Shown here one piece after another: positions 39,412 to 50,413 of a stretch of DNA of 64,000 nt. Numbering within the stretch: position 1 is the first letter of the stretch; every line of letters begins with the position of its first letter. Origin of the DNA: Gossypium raimondii. Lineage: Eukaryota; Streptophyta; Magnoliopsida; Malvales; Malvaceae. Below the pieces are notes generated by a model, which worked only from the letters and a program-made list of their open reading frames with translations, was not told the origin of the DNA and searched no databases. The position numbers and the translations under genes were made by a program. The stretch is taken from positions 10,478,001 to 10,542,000 of the forward strand of contig NC_068569.1 of the NCBI RefSeq assembly GCF_025698545.1. The letters run 5' to 3'.

Positions 39412-41519
39412 TCATCCTTTCTGTTCTTGGAGGACTATATACATACATACAGATGATGATGATATGATGCATGTTTTTTTCAGACCAATGATGTTCCTGT
39501 GTTTTTCACTATTTATTGATGATTGCAGCCAATAATCACCAGTTCCCCAAATCAAGAGTTGCCCAGCTGACATTGGCACAATACAGTCCTTATATCCCAG
39601 TTTCGCAGCTGTACTGACTCTTTTGTCCATCCTCCGTACCTAAAAAAGCAATACAACAAATTTTAGCATCTTTCCGTATAATCCCAGTTTCGCAGCTCTT
39701 TTTCTCGATTCTGTCTAATGCTTGGACATCTTGGTTGTGGTTGATTTTGACGACTGTTGTTTTCTGTTATGAAATGAATGAAAGTGTTTTTGGCCAACAA
39801 CAACAACAACCAAAAAAAAAGAACACTAAAAGAACCACATGCTAAGGATGAAGGGATAGTAGCCCCCAACTTTGAGCCAGAAGAGGCAGACACTGAACCA
39901 GAGAGAAGAAACAGTAAATAGTAACTCTTACTTTGGCTTGGATCTTTATGCCAGCTTGCTTGTCAAAGAATCATAGCCTAGTAAAAGTAGAATACTCAAA
40001 TCTAGAGCTAACAGGAAATGTAAAACGCACACAGATAATCGCTTCCTAATTCAAGAGTTCTTAGTTCAGTATAGGAGAAGAAACAGCGTAAGATAATAAA
40101 GCAAATAACTCTTAAACCATTAAGATTCATTGTTGAGTAATCTTTAAAAATAATAATAATAAGGGTCACTCCTACTTCAATAGGAGAGTAGAATTTGCTG
40201 ATACTCATACAGCTACTCTTAGAATTGAGATTAGCATCTAGATAAAATTCCGCATCAATTAACCAAAACCTGAACATTGTGATTACAACTGATAAATGAA
40301 CATTTAACTACCTCAACTTAGAAATCACAACATATGGTATAAGATACCTAAAGGAATAAAGCTACAAAAATAACAAGTACAATATCAAAGAGACAACAAG
40401 GACAAAATGTTACAGGTGAACCTAATAGAACTTAGAGAGATAATCATGTTAGCTCCGCTTGCTCAGATTCCATTCACATGCATAGAAATGGTTAAGCTAG
40501 ATAAACACAATGCCTACACAGGATCCAAGAAGTCCATTTACGATATCAGTACCAGTTTATAGATATAGTCCGTTTGCTCAAATCTTCATGCATTTGGTTC
40601 TGCTACTAATTTGTTCTACACTGTACCACGTTGAAGGCAGAAATAGATTTAACTCAAATTAGGGTACTATTATTATTAGTACTAACTGCTCAGGTTTCTG
40701 ACTTTTCAGTATGTGCTTGTAAAGCATGATGCTGCTGACAGACCAATATGACACATCAGAGAAACTAACCTCTTCGCCAGAGACACATACAACAGAAGCA
40801 GGTCGATCTGAGTCATGTCCGTCAGCAATTAGTGCCGCCGTCTTTCAAGTAAGATGTGAACTCAATATTATAATAAGCGGCCATTTCCAACAAACGAATG
40901 AGCAGATCATATGAGTTGACGACAGAAGAGTTTCCTTTTTCAAAAAGAAAAATTTCCAGAACAAGATAACAAAGAAAAGCACGAACACTGGCTCTTAAAT
41001 GCTGCAAACTTCTACCTGCAACAGTAGGGTACTCTTTCCGACGCCAGGATCACCACCAATCATAACCAATAAACCTGTAAACAAGGAAAAATAGACACAC
41101 TTGGCATAATTTTCATTAAGAACTCAATATATTACATTGAAGCAATTATACAGATGCATTTGGATCACATCACAATATATTGTTTTCTTTTTTAGAAGCA
41201 ATAAAATCAAAATTGATCAATAGAGAAAGATTATAAACATGGACGAACCAGGAACAAGGCCACTGCCAAGCACCCTAGTAACTTCAGTTCCAAAGGGTCC
41301 AAGCCTACATATCAACCATACATATGTGCCCGAGTACAATGTTGTTAAATCTTAATAAGATTCGGAAAAGGAAAAACCAAACTAACAGTGGAATCCGATA
41401 ATTCATCTTCTCAATCCCACTCATAACATCAATCAATCCAACTGTTTTCACGTCCCCTGCATCCTTTGGTAGCCAAGAACGCTCTACAGACATTGGCCAA
41501 GAAGCTGCACCCATGTTAT
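39412..41519 (-). pseudogene. RadA/Sms-like DNA recombination gene, middle exons missing
   Basis: Four consecutive exons on the minus strand (41387-41519, 41249-41304, 41016-41074, 40770-40841) join in frame. They give SWLPKDAGDVKTV, the RIPLLGPFGTEVTRVLG turn, the Walker A motif GGDPGVGKSTLLLQ, and DSDRPASVVCVSGEE. These match the start of the RecA-like ATPase of organelle-targeted plant RadA/Sms, which processes recombination intermediates. A final exon-like piece (39412-39639) begins VRRMDKRVSTAAKLGYKDC, the C-terminal part of the Lon-like domain, then departs from the expected text near the end of the frame. The zinc-finger N-terminus, the KNRFG motif and most of the Lon-like domain are absent. 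About 1.1 kb between the two blocks holds nothing recognisable. Introns are retained, so it is a DNA-level copy rather than a retrocopy. A functional copy is presumably elsewhere. Confidence 0.78.
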
Positions 41520-41594
41520 CTAATTTGGGAGTAAGGGACAACTAGTTAACTGTTACTGCATTTTAAAATGAAATTAAAAAAGAGTGAAGAAAAA

Positions 41595-41912
41595 GTTATG
41601 TGGCATAAGGTTGTTTGGTATCTACTTCTTATACCAGAACAATCTTTTCTCTAACTTTGATGGCTATTATGAATAAATTTTCCACAAATGACAGGCTTAT
41701 TAAAGAGAGATGAGCATAGAGGGTCATTGTCTACTATGCCAAGGAAACCATGAAACAAAGGATCATCTATTTGTTGTTTGTGTGTTTGCTAAATCTGTAT
41801 AAGGCAGTGTTTTGGGACAATGTAATATTTAGAGAGATGTTATGGAATGGCAACAAGAACTTCAACGGCTTTGCACGAGACTCAAGGGTAAGGCTCTTAT
41901 TGTTTACATCTT
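41595..41912 (+). mobile_element. LINE remnant, zf-RVT part
   Basis: Translations in neighbouring frames give pieces of the zinc-binding reverse transcriptase region of plant LINEs: WHKVVWYLLLIPEQSFLS, STNDRLIK, and CLLCQGNHETKDHLFVVCVF (41728-41787) with its Cys/His pattern. The frame shifts and has stops, so it is dead. The remnant is cut by a foldback element and, further on, by a lone LTR; its RNase H part reappears at about 45560. Confidence 0.65.
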
Positions 41913-42280
41913 GGTAAAAGTACCATGAAGGTCCCAGTACTAAGAGTTAAATTGCATTTTGCCCCCTCTATTAAAAAATGAGCAAATTAGTCCCTATACA
42001 TTAAATCATAGAGCCAATCAGTCCTTTCTATTAAAAATTTCATCCATTTGTACTGTTAAAAACTGACGTGGCTGATGGAATAACCAAACAGTGACACATG
42101 AAGTGCCACGTGTACCTCATGTTACAATGATCAGTTTTTAACAGTAAAATAGATAAAATTTTAACAGGAGGACCAGTTTGCTATTTGATCAATGTATAGG
42201 GGCTAATTTGCCCATTTTTTGAGTAGAGGGGACAAAATGCAATCCAACTCCTAATACAAAGCCTCTATCATACACTTACC
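41913..42280. repeat. Foldback MITE, 368 bp
   Basis: Terminal inverted repeats cover nearly the whole element. The left end GGTAAAAGTACCATGAAGG pairs with right-end ACACTTACC. Inner segments such as GAGTTAAATTGCATTTTG and its complement, and ACTGTTAAAAACTGA with its complement, pair across a centre near 42095. There is no coding capacity. It interrupts LINE-derived text. The centre contains one CACGTG. The target duplication could not be fixed with confidence. Confidence 0.75.
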
Positions 42281-42578
42281 TTGAAAGCTTTCATCTAATT
42301 AATAATGTAAATATTCAACTTTGTGCAGCTTGGAGTATCCTAAGAGGTTGGTAAACTTGGCTACTAATTACAAATTTTCATTTCTTTGTAACAAGCATTG
42401 TACTGGAAGTTTTTTTTTTTGGCAATTTTATTGCTTTATTAGATAAATAAACAAATCTTATAAAAAATATTTTTAAATGATAAAATTTGACTTTTTTACA
42501 CTTAGGTTTTATTTAATTTTATTTATTAGTACATAAATTAAACTGATCGGTTTAAAAGTGTAAAAATTAATTTGAAAC

Positions 42579-45309
42579 TGTAACACCTCTTACCCGAGAC
42601 CGTTGTCGGATTCGAACATGAGGCTTTACTTGACTTAACTTAAAAGTTCGAGATATAAAATTTTACTTTTGAAATTAATTTCACTATTCACGACAAATCT
42701 GTCCACCTGCGCAGCAGTTACTAAATTAATTATAACTAGAGCTAAAAACTCAAAATTTAGATCCATAAATTTTCCCTGAAACTAGACTCATATATCATTT
42801 TACCATAAAATTTTCAGAATTTTTGGTTCAGCCAATTAGTACATTTTATTAATTAAAGTCTCCCCTGTTTCACTAATCGACTATCCTGACCTCTTGTCAC
42901 TAAAATTTAATTATCTCATTTTACAGACTTCATATGGTGTTCTCACTTATTTCTACAGAAAATAGACTCAATAAGGAATCTAGAAATATAAATTACAACT
43001 CATAAATATTTTTTTTTACAATTTTTAATGATTTTTCAAAGTTAGAATAAGGGATTCTGAAAACCACTTTGACCTTGTCTAACTAAAATGCAAATATCTC
43101 AGAATACATAATTCCTTTGTCTACACTGTTGTTTTTCTATGAAAATAGACTCAATAAGCTTTAATTCTATATCTCATCCACCCTCTAATTCATTTTCTAC
43201 CATCCTTGGTGATTTTTTAAAATACGTCACTACTGCTGTCTCAAAACTGATTCACTACCAATTTTTACTTTTTCATGATTTCTAGACATAATTTATCACC
43301 TAGACTTTTATAACAACAAACACCTTCATACTTAGCCATTTTAATAACTATTCGTCATCAAATATTTACATATCATCTTTTGGTCATAATTTAAGAATAT
43401 ACAATCGAAATGACTAAGTCCCTATACATGCCATAGCTCGAAACATTTATCGTCTTAAAATACCGAGTTGTGGTGGTTGATAGTGTGAATGCTCTCCGAT
43501 GTCTTCAAGATCCCGACTATGCTTGATAATACTATATGAAAGAAAAAGAAATAAAAGAAGTAAGCATAAAGCTTAGTAAGTTTACAAGTAAATAAATAAC
43601 AACATTTATCATAAACCATCATACTCATAAATTTTCATCAAGCACTAGGATCTTTACTTTCTTCTTTACTTACTCACTTACTTGTTTACTTACTTGCTTG
43701 CTTAAATAACTCACGATTATAACTTACTCTTCACTTACTGAAATTCTTTTTCTCAACTGACAACTGAGATATTTTCAATCCTTTATAACTCACCTGAATC
43801 TAGTTATCATGCTTTTGCTTGAACTTTCATGTAACTTAATTCATTTTCTAGCCCGTTGAATCACTTGGAATACTAAGGATACTCGGGTCTCTTGTCTGAA
43901 TATAACATGCCAAAGCTATGTCCCAGACATATTCTTACATGGGATGTTTCCTATACTGCCAATCCCATATCCCAGATATGGTCTTACATGGGAGTTCTCA
44001 TATCGGTGCTCATGCCATGTCCTAGATATGGTCTTACGGGGGACCTCTCATCTCAGTGCCAACGCCATGTCCCAGACATGGTCTTACATGGGATCTCATC
44101 ACCCAAATGTCATGACATTTGTATCCGATACATTCCTAATATTTCAACGAGACTTTTTAATACTAATTCTCTATCATCTCATACTTGAGTCAACATTAAA
44201 TAATTTCATAAAATAAATATATAATTGCTGGAAAATAGCAGCATTAATAATAATTATTGAAATATTGTATTTATTTACTGTAAACGTACTTCGGTACAAA
44301 ATTTGACCAAATCTAGCAACTTAGTCCTCTATCTTTTTCTTTCCCCGGTCTAACTCCTAATTTCGTTCTTCTTGATCTATAATAGAAAATTTAGATTATT
44401 TAATACTCACATTCATCAAAACAATCCTTGACTCAAACTTTGGAAAAATTATGATTTTGTCCCTAAACTTTTGCATAATTATACTTTTACCCCAAAGCTC
44501 GGAAATTAAACTTCATCTCTTATTCTTATGTTTTATGATACGCTGAACATTTTTGCCTTCTATGACAACATGAAATTTCCACTCTAGCATGCACTTATGC
44601 ACATTAAGTATTTTTACCGATTATGTCGTTTTACTCGTTTTCACTTAAAATCACTTAGCAAAAGTTGGTTAACATAACTTTAAGCTTCATATTCTACCAT
44701 AAAACATCAAAATAAACACATTTCACCCATAAGTATTTTTCCAAATATAAACCCTAGGTTAAATTATTGCTAGAATAAGCTAAATCAAGTTATCGGGACT
44801 ACAAAAACGTAAAGAACATTAAAAAAGGGGCTTGGAATCACTAATTATGGAGCTTGAAAGCTTGAAAACCCTAACTATGACTCCCCCTTGCTATTTTCGT
44901 TCACCATGAAGAAAATGAACACATTTTGCCATCTTTTTCCCTTTTTTAATTATTTTTATTACTAAATTACCAAATTGTCCTTAACTTAAAAATTTCCTAT
45001 TTCACTTATCTCATGTCCATTTTTGTGTACCAACTTAATAAATGGTCTAATTACAATATAAGACCCTCCAATTTAAAGTTTTATAACAATTGGACACCTC
45101 TAACATGTAGAACTCAACTTTTGCACTTTTTACAATTTAGTCCTTTTGACTAAATTGAGTGCCCAAACGTCGAAATTTTTGAACAAAATTTTCACAAAAT
45201 CATTCTGTGAAATCGTAGACCATAAAAATATAAGAAAAATAATTTTTTTTCATCGGATTTGTGGTCCCGAAACCACTGTTCCGACTAGGCCCAAAATCAG
45301 GATGTTACA
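42579..45309 (+). mobile_element. Solo LTR of a retrotransposon (probably Ty3/gypsy), 2731 bp
   Basis: It starts TGTAACACCTCTTACCC and ends ATCAGGATGTTACA, an inverted TGTAACA/TGTTACA pair at its ends, and is flanked by a perfect 5-bp target duplication GAAAC (42574-42578 and 45310-45314). No gag or pol text is seen inside, so it is a single long LTR left by recombination, or a non-coding derivative. The ends resemble the smaller lone LTR at 10472-11244. A tandem array lies in its middle. Confidence 0.8.
43913..44118 (+). repeat. Four tandem units of about 50 bp within the solo LTR
   Basis: The phrase ATGTCCCAGACATGGTCTTACATGGG recurs four times in slightly varied form, at about 43918, 43969, 44020 and 44069. 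Each unit carries a short palindromic core (CCATGTCCCAGACATGG). Such arrays are likely to vary in copy number. Confidence 0.8.
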
Positions 45310-45559
45310 GAAACCATCTTTAAAATAGAACTTATTAGATACTTTCAAAAACTATTAATCAACCTCAACATATGACGTCAATATAGAAATTCACATGATT
45401 TTTGTTTTAAAACTTGAGATATCGAAATCTGACCGGAAAATGAAAAGGGTATAACCACCTTTTTGTAGTTGTAAACGTGAAACCATGGTAAAGCAAAATT
45501 GTAACTTTGAAAAATGATTACTCAATCAAGATTGAAAGTTACAGTGCTCTCTACTAGTT

Positions 45560-45775
45560 AAACTCATTAGCGAGGGACATACCGATGGCACTCATATTGA
45601 TAACATTCAATCTCTCTGTAATAGAGGATGGCAGCTAAGGTTTTCACACATACAATGGAATCATAATAAGTGCACTGACTTTATGGCCAAGATGAGAAGA
45701 TTGGTAGGAACATGGATTTGTTTATGTCACGCTGGGCATGTTGCAATGAGATTGAATGCTATCGTATAATCATAT
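45560..45775 (+). mobile_element. LINE remnant, RNase H (RVT_3) part
   Basis: One frame reads LISEGHTDGTHIDNIQSLCN, then RGWQLRFSHIQWNHNKCTDF and MAKMRRL. This follows the end of plant LINE RNase H domains, where a W..RF.H..RE.N.CAD.LA pattern is usual. It lies beyond the solo LTR, in the order expected after the zf-RVT piece at 41595-41912, so both probably belonged to one LINE. The text is degraded. Confidence 0.5.
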
Positions 45776-46607
45776 CGATGTTTTTAAGTTTGGTTATGTC
45801 AAAGTTTTTTTAAATCCTCTTTATTTTTATCAAAAAAGTGTTTAATTAAACAATTTGTTTGATTAATATTATTGTTTGTTCAATGTGATGATAAAATTAA
45901 AAAAGATTAATTATTACAATAATTAATATTTTTATATAATGATAAAAGCGTTTCAACGCATTCGAACTCACGTCATCTTATACTAACAACAATGCTAATA
46001 CTAATTGAACTAAAACTCAATTAATAATAAATGATTAATATTAGTTTTATTATTATCATATAATAGTTAACAATATATTAAAAATATTTTTATAATATTA
46101 ATTTAGTATTATAATAAAAATAAAAATATTATGATTAGTTAAAAATTTCTCCCAAACTCAATGATTTTTATAGAAGAATAGAGTCTAGATATGATACTTA
46201 TTATATTTATTTTGTAATAATATATAAATAAATACAATCTATAAAAAATAATTATTTAGTTTAATATTTAAGATTTAATTGAAAATCTTGTCAAAACTCA
46301 ACCTACTAAATTTGTATACTATTTCTACTTTTATGTTGTATAATTAAAATTTATTATGATAATTTAATTTAATTTAATTTCTATTTATTATTTAATTATT
46401 TTACAATTACTATCTAATATGAAAAATGAGTTAGGTAAAAAATATAAAAATGCTTTACAATTATTTTTAAAAAAAATCTTGACATTATTTTACTAAAGGA
46501 GCGAGGCAGGGATATTCGTCCCTATTCTAAAATCTAAAGACTCCTTTACCGGCTTCAAAATAAAAAATAAAAACCTTTACTAAATTATCAAAATTTTAGG
46601 ATAAATT
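45776..46607. other. AT-rich intergenic region
   Basis: Very AT-rich DNA with no recognisable feature. Confidence 0.4.
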
Positions 46608-47361
46608 ATATTAGCAGTCACCTAATTATTAATAATTTTTTAGTTATTCAATTATGAAAAGTTATAAAATAGTTACCTAATTATTAGTAAATTTTTTTCA
46701 CTCAATTATAAAAGTTATAAAGCGGTGACCCAACTATTTAATTTTGTCTTTTTGGTCACCAGACTAATGATGTTAGCTTTTAAAACTGGCACAAAAGTAA
46801 TTTTAACCTCAACATAAATAAATTATGTCAATTTAGTCTTAATTCTAAAATAATAATCATTAACAATTACACATTGTGTAACTTTATGTCAACTTATGTC
46901 AATTTTTTAGTTTTTGTGACATTAAGAGTTAATTTTAAAAGAATGAGTGAAGATACAAATTATTATTTTAAATTTTGTGGTGTTTTTATTTTTTATATTT
47001 TCAATCAAATTTATCTAGTAAGGTTTTTTTAATTGTTTAGGTGTAAAGGCCATAAAAACAAAACTACAAAAGATTAAATTGTACAATATGTAAATGTTGA
47101 GGATTAAATTTTTTAAAATTAAGACAAAATTGACACAATATTTAAATGTTGAAGGTTAAAGTTGCTATTATGTAATCTTAAAAGTTGCTATTGTTCTAAT
47201 GACCAAAAAAGGTAAAATTAAATAGTTAAATAATTATTTTATAACTTCTCATAATCAGATAATCAAGATAAAAATTTATTAATAATTGGATGATCATTTT
47301 ATAATTTTTTATTATTAAATAATAAAAAAATAAATTTAGTAATAGTTGAGTCTATAACCAT
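46608..47361. repeat. Foldback (MITE-like) element, about 750 bp
   Basis: Left-arm phrases such as TAGTTACCTAATTATTAG and AACTATTTAATTTTGTCTTT return in reverse complement in the right arm (AAAAGGTAAAATTAAATAGT). The arms are each about 170-200 bp and imperfect. The middle carries no protein-coding pattern. Boundaries are approximate. Confidence 0.5.
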
Positions 47362-49169
47362 TCAAAATGCTTTTGGGCGAATCAAGCATGGGAAAGCGTG
47401 AAAAGAAAGTTCTGGAATTGTTGAGATGGACTTGGAAATCCCCACAATTCACGCACACAAAGAAAGGAATCCATTTCACTATAAAACCATTCGAAAGCTA
47501 TGCTGTATGTAAAATGCACGCTTCTCTCAATTACGGTTTAAAATAATTTAAATAAATAATATTTTGTGGGATGAGTTTTAGTTTAATTAATTTTATTGTT
47601 GTTATAATAATTATGAATATATGCATTTTAGTGTGATTAAATATGCATTATTTGAGACTTTAAGATTTAGAGTTGGTGGATAATAATAAAAATTATATCT
47701 TATTTTTAATTTAATTTATATCAGTTATTATCTGTTTACTCTAAAGTGAGAATAATACATTCCTATACAATTATATTATTTAATAATTATAAATTTTAAA
47801 ACTTCAAAAATCACTTATTTTATGATTTTAATTTAATTATATAATATATTATATTATTTGGATAGAATTAAATAGAATTTAAAATAAATAAATTGAATAT
47901 CTCATTTTCTAATAAAAAAGAGAAATTTTATTTTAAAAAATAAAATCAACAATATTTTTCTTAATATTAAGTGATAAATAACTCTCTACTAATTTATGCT
48001 ATTAGTCCAGTGTGTATATTTTAGATCTAAATTCTTTGAGGAAAAAAAAATTAAAAGTTATGTTTTCACGCATACACCAAGGTAGGGAAATCAAGTGGCT
48101 CATCTTTTGGCCACAAAATGTTCAAGGGGAGAAAGAAACACTTATCTTCTTAATGGGGTGCCGAATTTTGCAGAGGAAGCGATGGAGAAAGATCACCAGG
48201 GTGTGGTTTCTTCAGAGTTGACCTAGAATGTGAAAATGAAATCGATTTTAGGGGTTGTTTGGTTGAACACCAATTGCAGGAAGCAGAAACGAAAAAAGGA
48301 AAGAGTTAGGAGGGGAAGATAGGAAATGAGATTTTCAAATCAACGGGGAATGCTTCAGTCTTAGGAAATAAGATGTTTTGTTTTAGGGAAAAAAAATGAG
48401 TGGGCTTCTGATAATGTTTTTGTCGTTTCAAATGGTAGAGTCCATTAGTAAAATTGGGGTAAAAGTAATTATTTAAAAAAAAAAGTGATTAGTTTATCTA
48501 GATGATTTTAATTCTCAAAGTTTTGACGGTTTATTTTGATATTAAATTTTTCAATAATCAATAAAATACTGTAATTGTATTAAATAGATAATAATATTTA
48601 AAAAGAAATTATATTAGGTAAAGTTGAATACCAATTATAACACGTTGAAGATTTTAAATATTAAAATTTTTAATTGAAAAGTTTCAATATTTTATCAAAA
48701 TAAACCTTTGTTTCAACATATTTAGAACAAAAACTTATATATAACTTAAACATATTTTTTCCATCATTGTGGGAATTTCATGAAATAGAAAAAAACACAG
48801 AAAGTTAGATTCTTAATTTCATTTAAAAAATAACTGTAAGAAAACAAATAAAAATATGTAATGAATCATATGTGTGCCCGATCAATGGCCCATCCATTTC
48901 AGGAGCAAATGGAGGGACAAGTAGGAGAAAAAAATGAAGTGATGTCCAAATTTATTATTCCAATTTCCAAACAGAAAATCAAACTCACGATCTAAATTAA
49001 TTAATGGGGGCATGTATTTTTTTTTTATTTGTAGCGTCTACTTGTAATAAAATCAGCCAAGAGTTCATACTTTGAATACTCACCATTAACAAACAAGAAA
49101 AGTAAACTCACTCTCTCCATCTTTTTCAGCTTACTTACATTCCAGCATGCAATAAATACATAAATCAAT
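47362..49169. other. AT-rich intergenic region
   Basis: No gene is recognised. The segment 48055-48230 is less AT-rich but shows no known protein or splice structure. GGGGTTGTTTGGTTG near 48251 resembles a hAT-type end without a partner. Confidence 0.4.
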
Positions 49170-49807
49170 TAGAGATGTCCATAGTCGGGTTGGACCTAAT
49201 AAAAAAATTAGGCTTCTTTGTTAAGTTTGGAATTGGCTTAACTCGAAAAATATGTCTAAAATTTTATCCAAACTCAACTCAGATAAAAAATGTTGAAACT
49301 CGAGCCCATCTCGACCATATCAATTTTTTATATAATTTTTTAAAAAAATATAATACATAAGAAATACTAAAAACATTAAAATAAATGTTTTTCAACAAAT
49401 TAGAAATAAATTAAAAAAAAGTATATACACTTAAATAATATTAAGAGATGTGTAACTTAGCAATCAAATAACTCTAAAATAGTAACAAAATTAACAATAG
49501 AACAAAAGTTATACAATATTTAAATAATAACAATAAAATAGTAACAACATAAAAGTGAACTGATAGCAAAATTGTAAAAAAAAAAAAAGCAAGAACAATA
49601 AAAAAAGCAACAATGTTTCTTTTTGTATATTCGGCCCGGGCTGAGATCGGGGTCAAAAAAGTTTTACTCGAGGTCCAGCCCATTTTCTAAACAAACCTTA
49701 TTTTTTTTAACCAAGTCAATTTTTCGAGCATATATTTTTATCCAAACCTCCTATTTTTCGGATAAACCTTCGGGTTGAGCGGATGGCCTTGCCCATGTAT
49801 AAGTCTA
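49170..49807. mobile_element. hAT-like non-autonomous element, 638 bp
   Basis: The left end TAGAGATGTCCATAGTCGGG pairs imperfectly with the right end, read in reverse TAGACTTATACATGGGCAAG. The flanks AAATCAAT (49162-49169) and AAACCAAC (49808-49815) match at six of eight positions, as an old hAT target duplication would. GC-rich phrases near the ends (CGGCCCGGGC near 49632) recall the small element at 53460. No transposase is seen. Confidence 0.45.
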
Positions 49808-50413
49808 AAACCAACTACCAACCATGCATTTATTTTATTCTCACAAGATCATAGTTCGTGGGCAACTTTGATACAATGATCTGTGACACCCAAATCAAGT
49901 CCCAAAATAAACCAACCCCAACTAATAGGTATGTTGGTTCTCTTAATGCGTTTTGAGGATCTTTCTTTAATAGCAAAGTCGTTTCTGAATGGGTTTCTCT
50001 TATTTGCTTAATTCTTACGTTCACTATTCCTTGTCTGTTAATCTAAGATGGGTTAAACAACTGTTTTTGGGTTTTGCCTTTTGAGCTTATATGATCTGTA
50101 GGTGTTTAATATTAGCATGTTTGAATTATGATAGTCAGTCTTTTTCTTTTTTCCTTCTCTCTTTGGTTGTCCATCTTTCTATTTCTGAACATGCAATTTT
50201 TTTCTTGTTACCTTTTAGATTTTTCTTTTTATAAAATGGATCGTCTGAGTTTTTTGTTTGCCTAACTTGGTTATCATCAATAACGTGCTCTTCTTTTGTT
50301 GTTTTCTTCTGATTATGAGTTTTTTTTTCACCATGTGGATGGAAGTTGATGACGAAGGGGACTTTATAATCTCGCTTTGTCTGAATCACTGAATGAAAAT
50401 TCGTGGAAATTAA

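Noticed and set aside
43892-44216. Open frames of 90-98 codons with repeated DMVLHG-like text
   Set aside because: They arise from the tandem array inside the solo LTR and are not genes.
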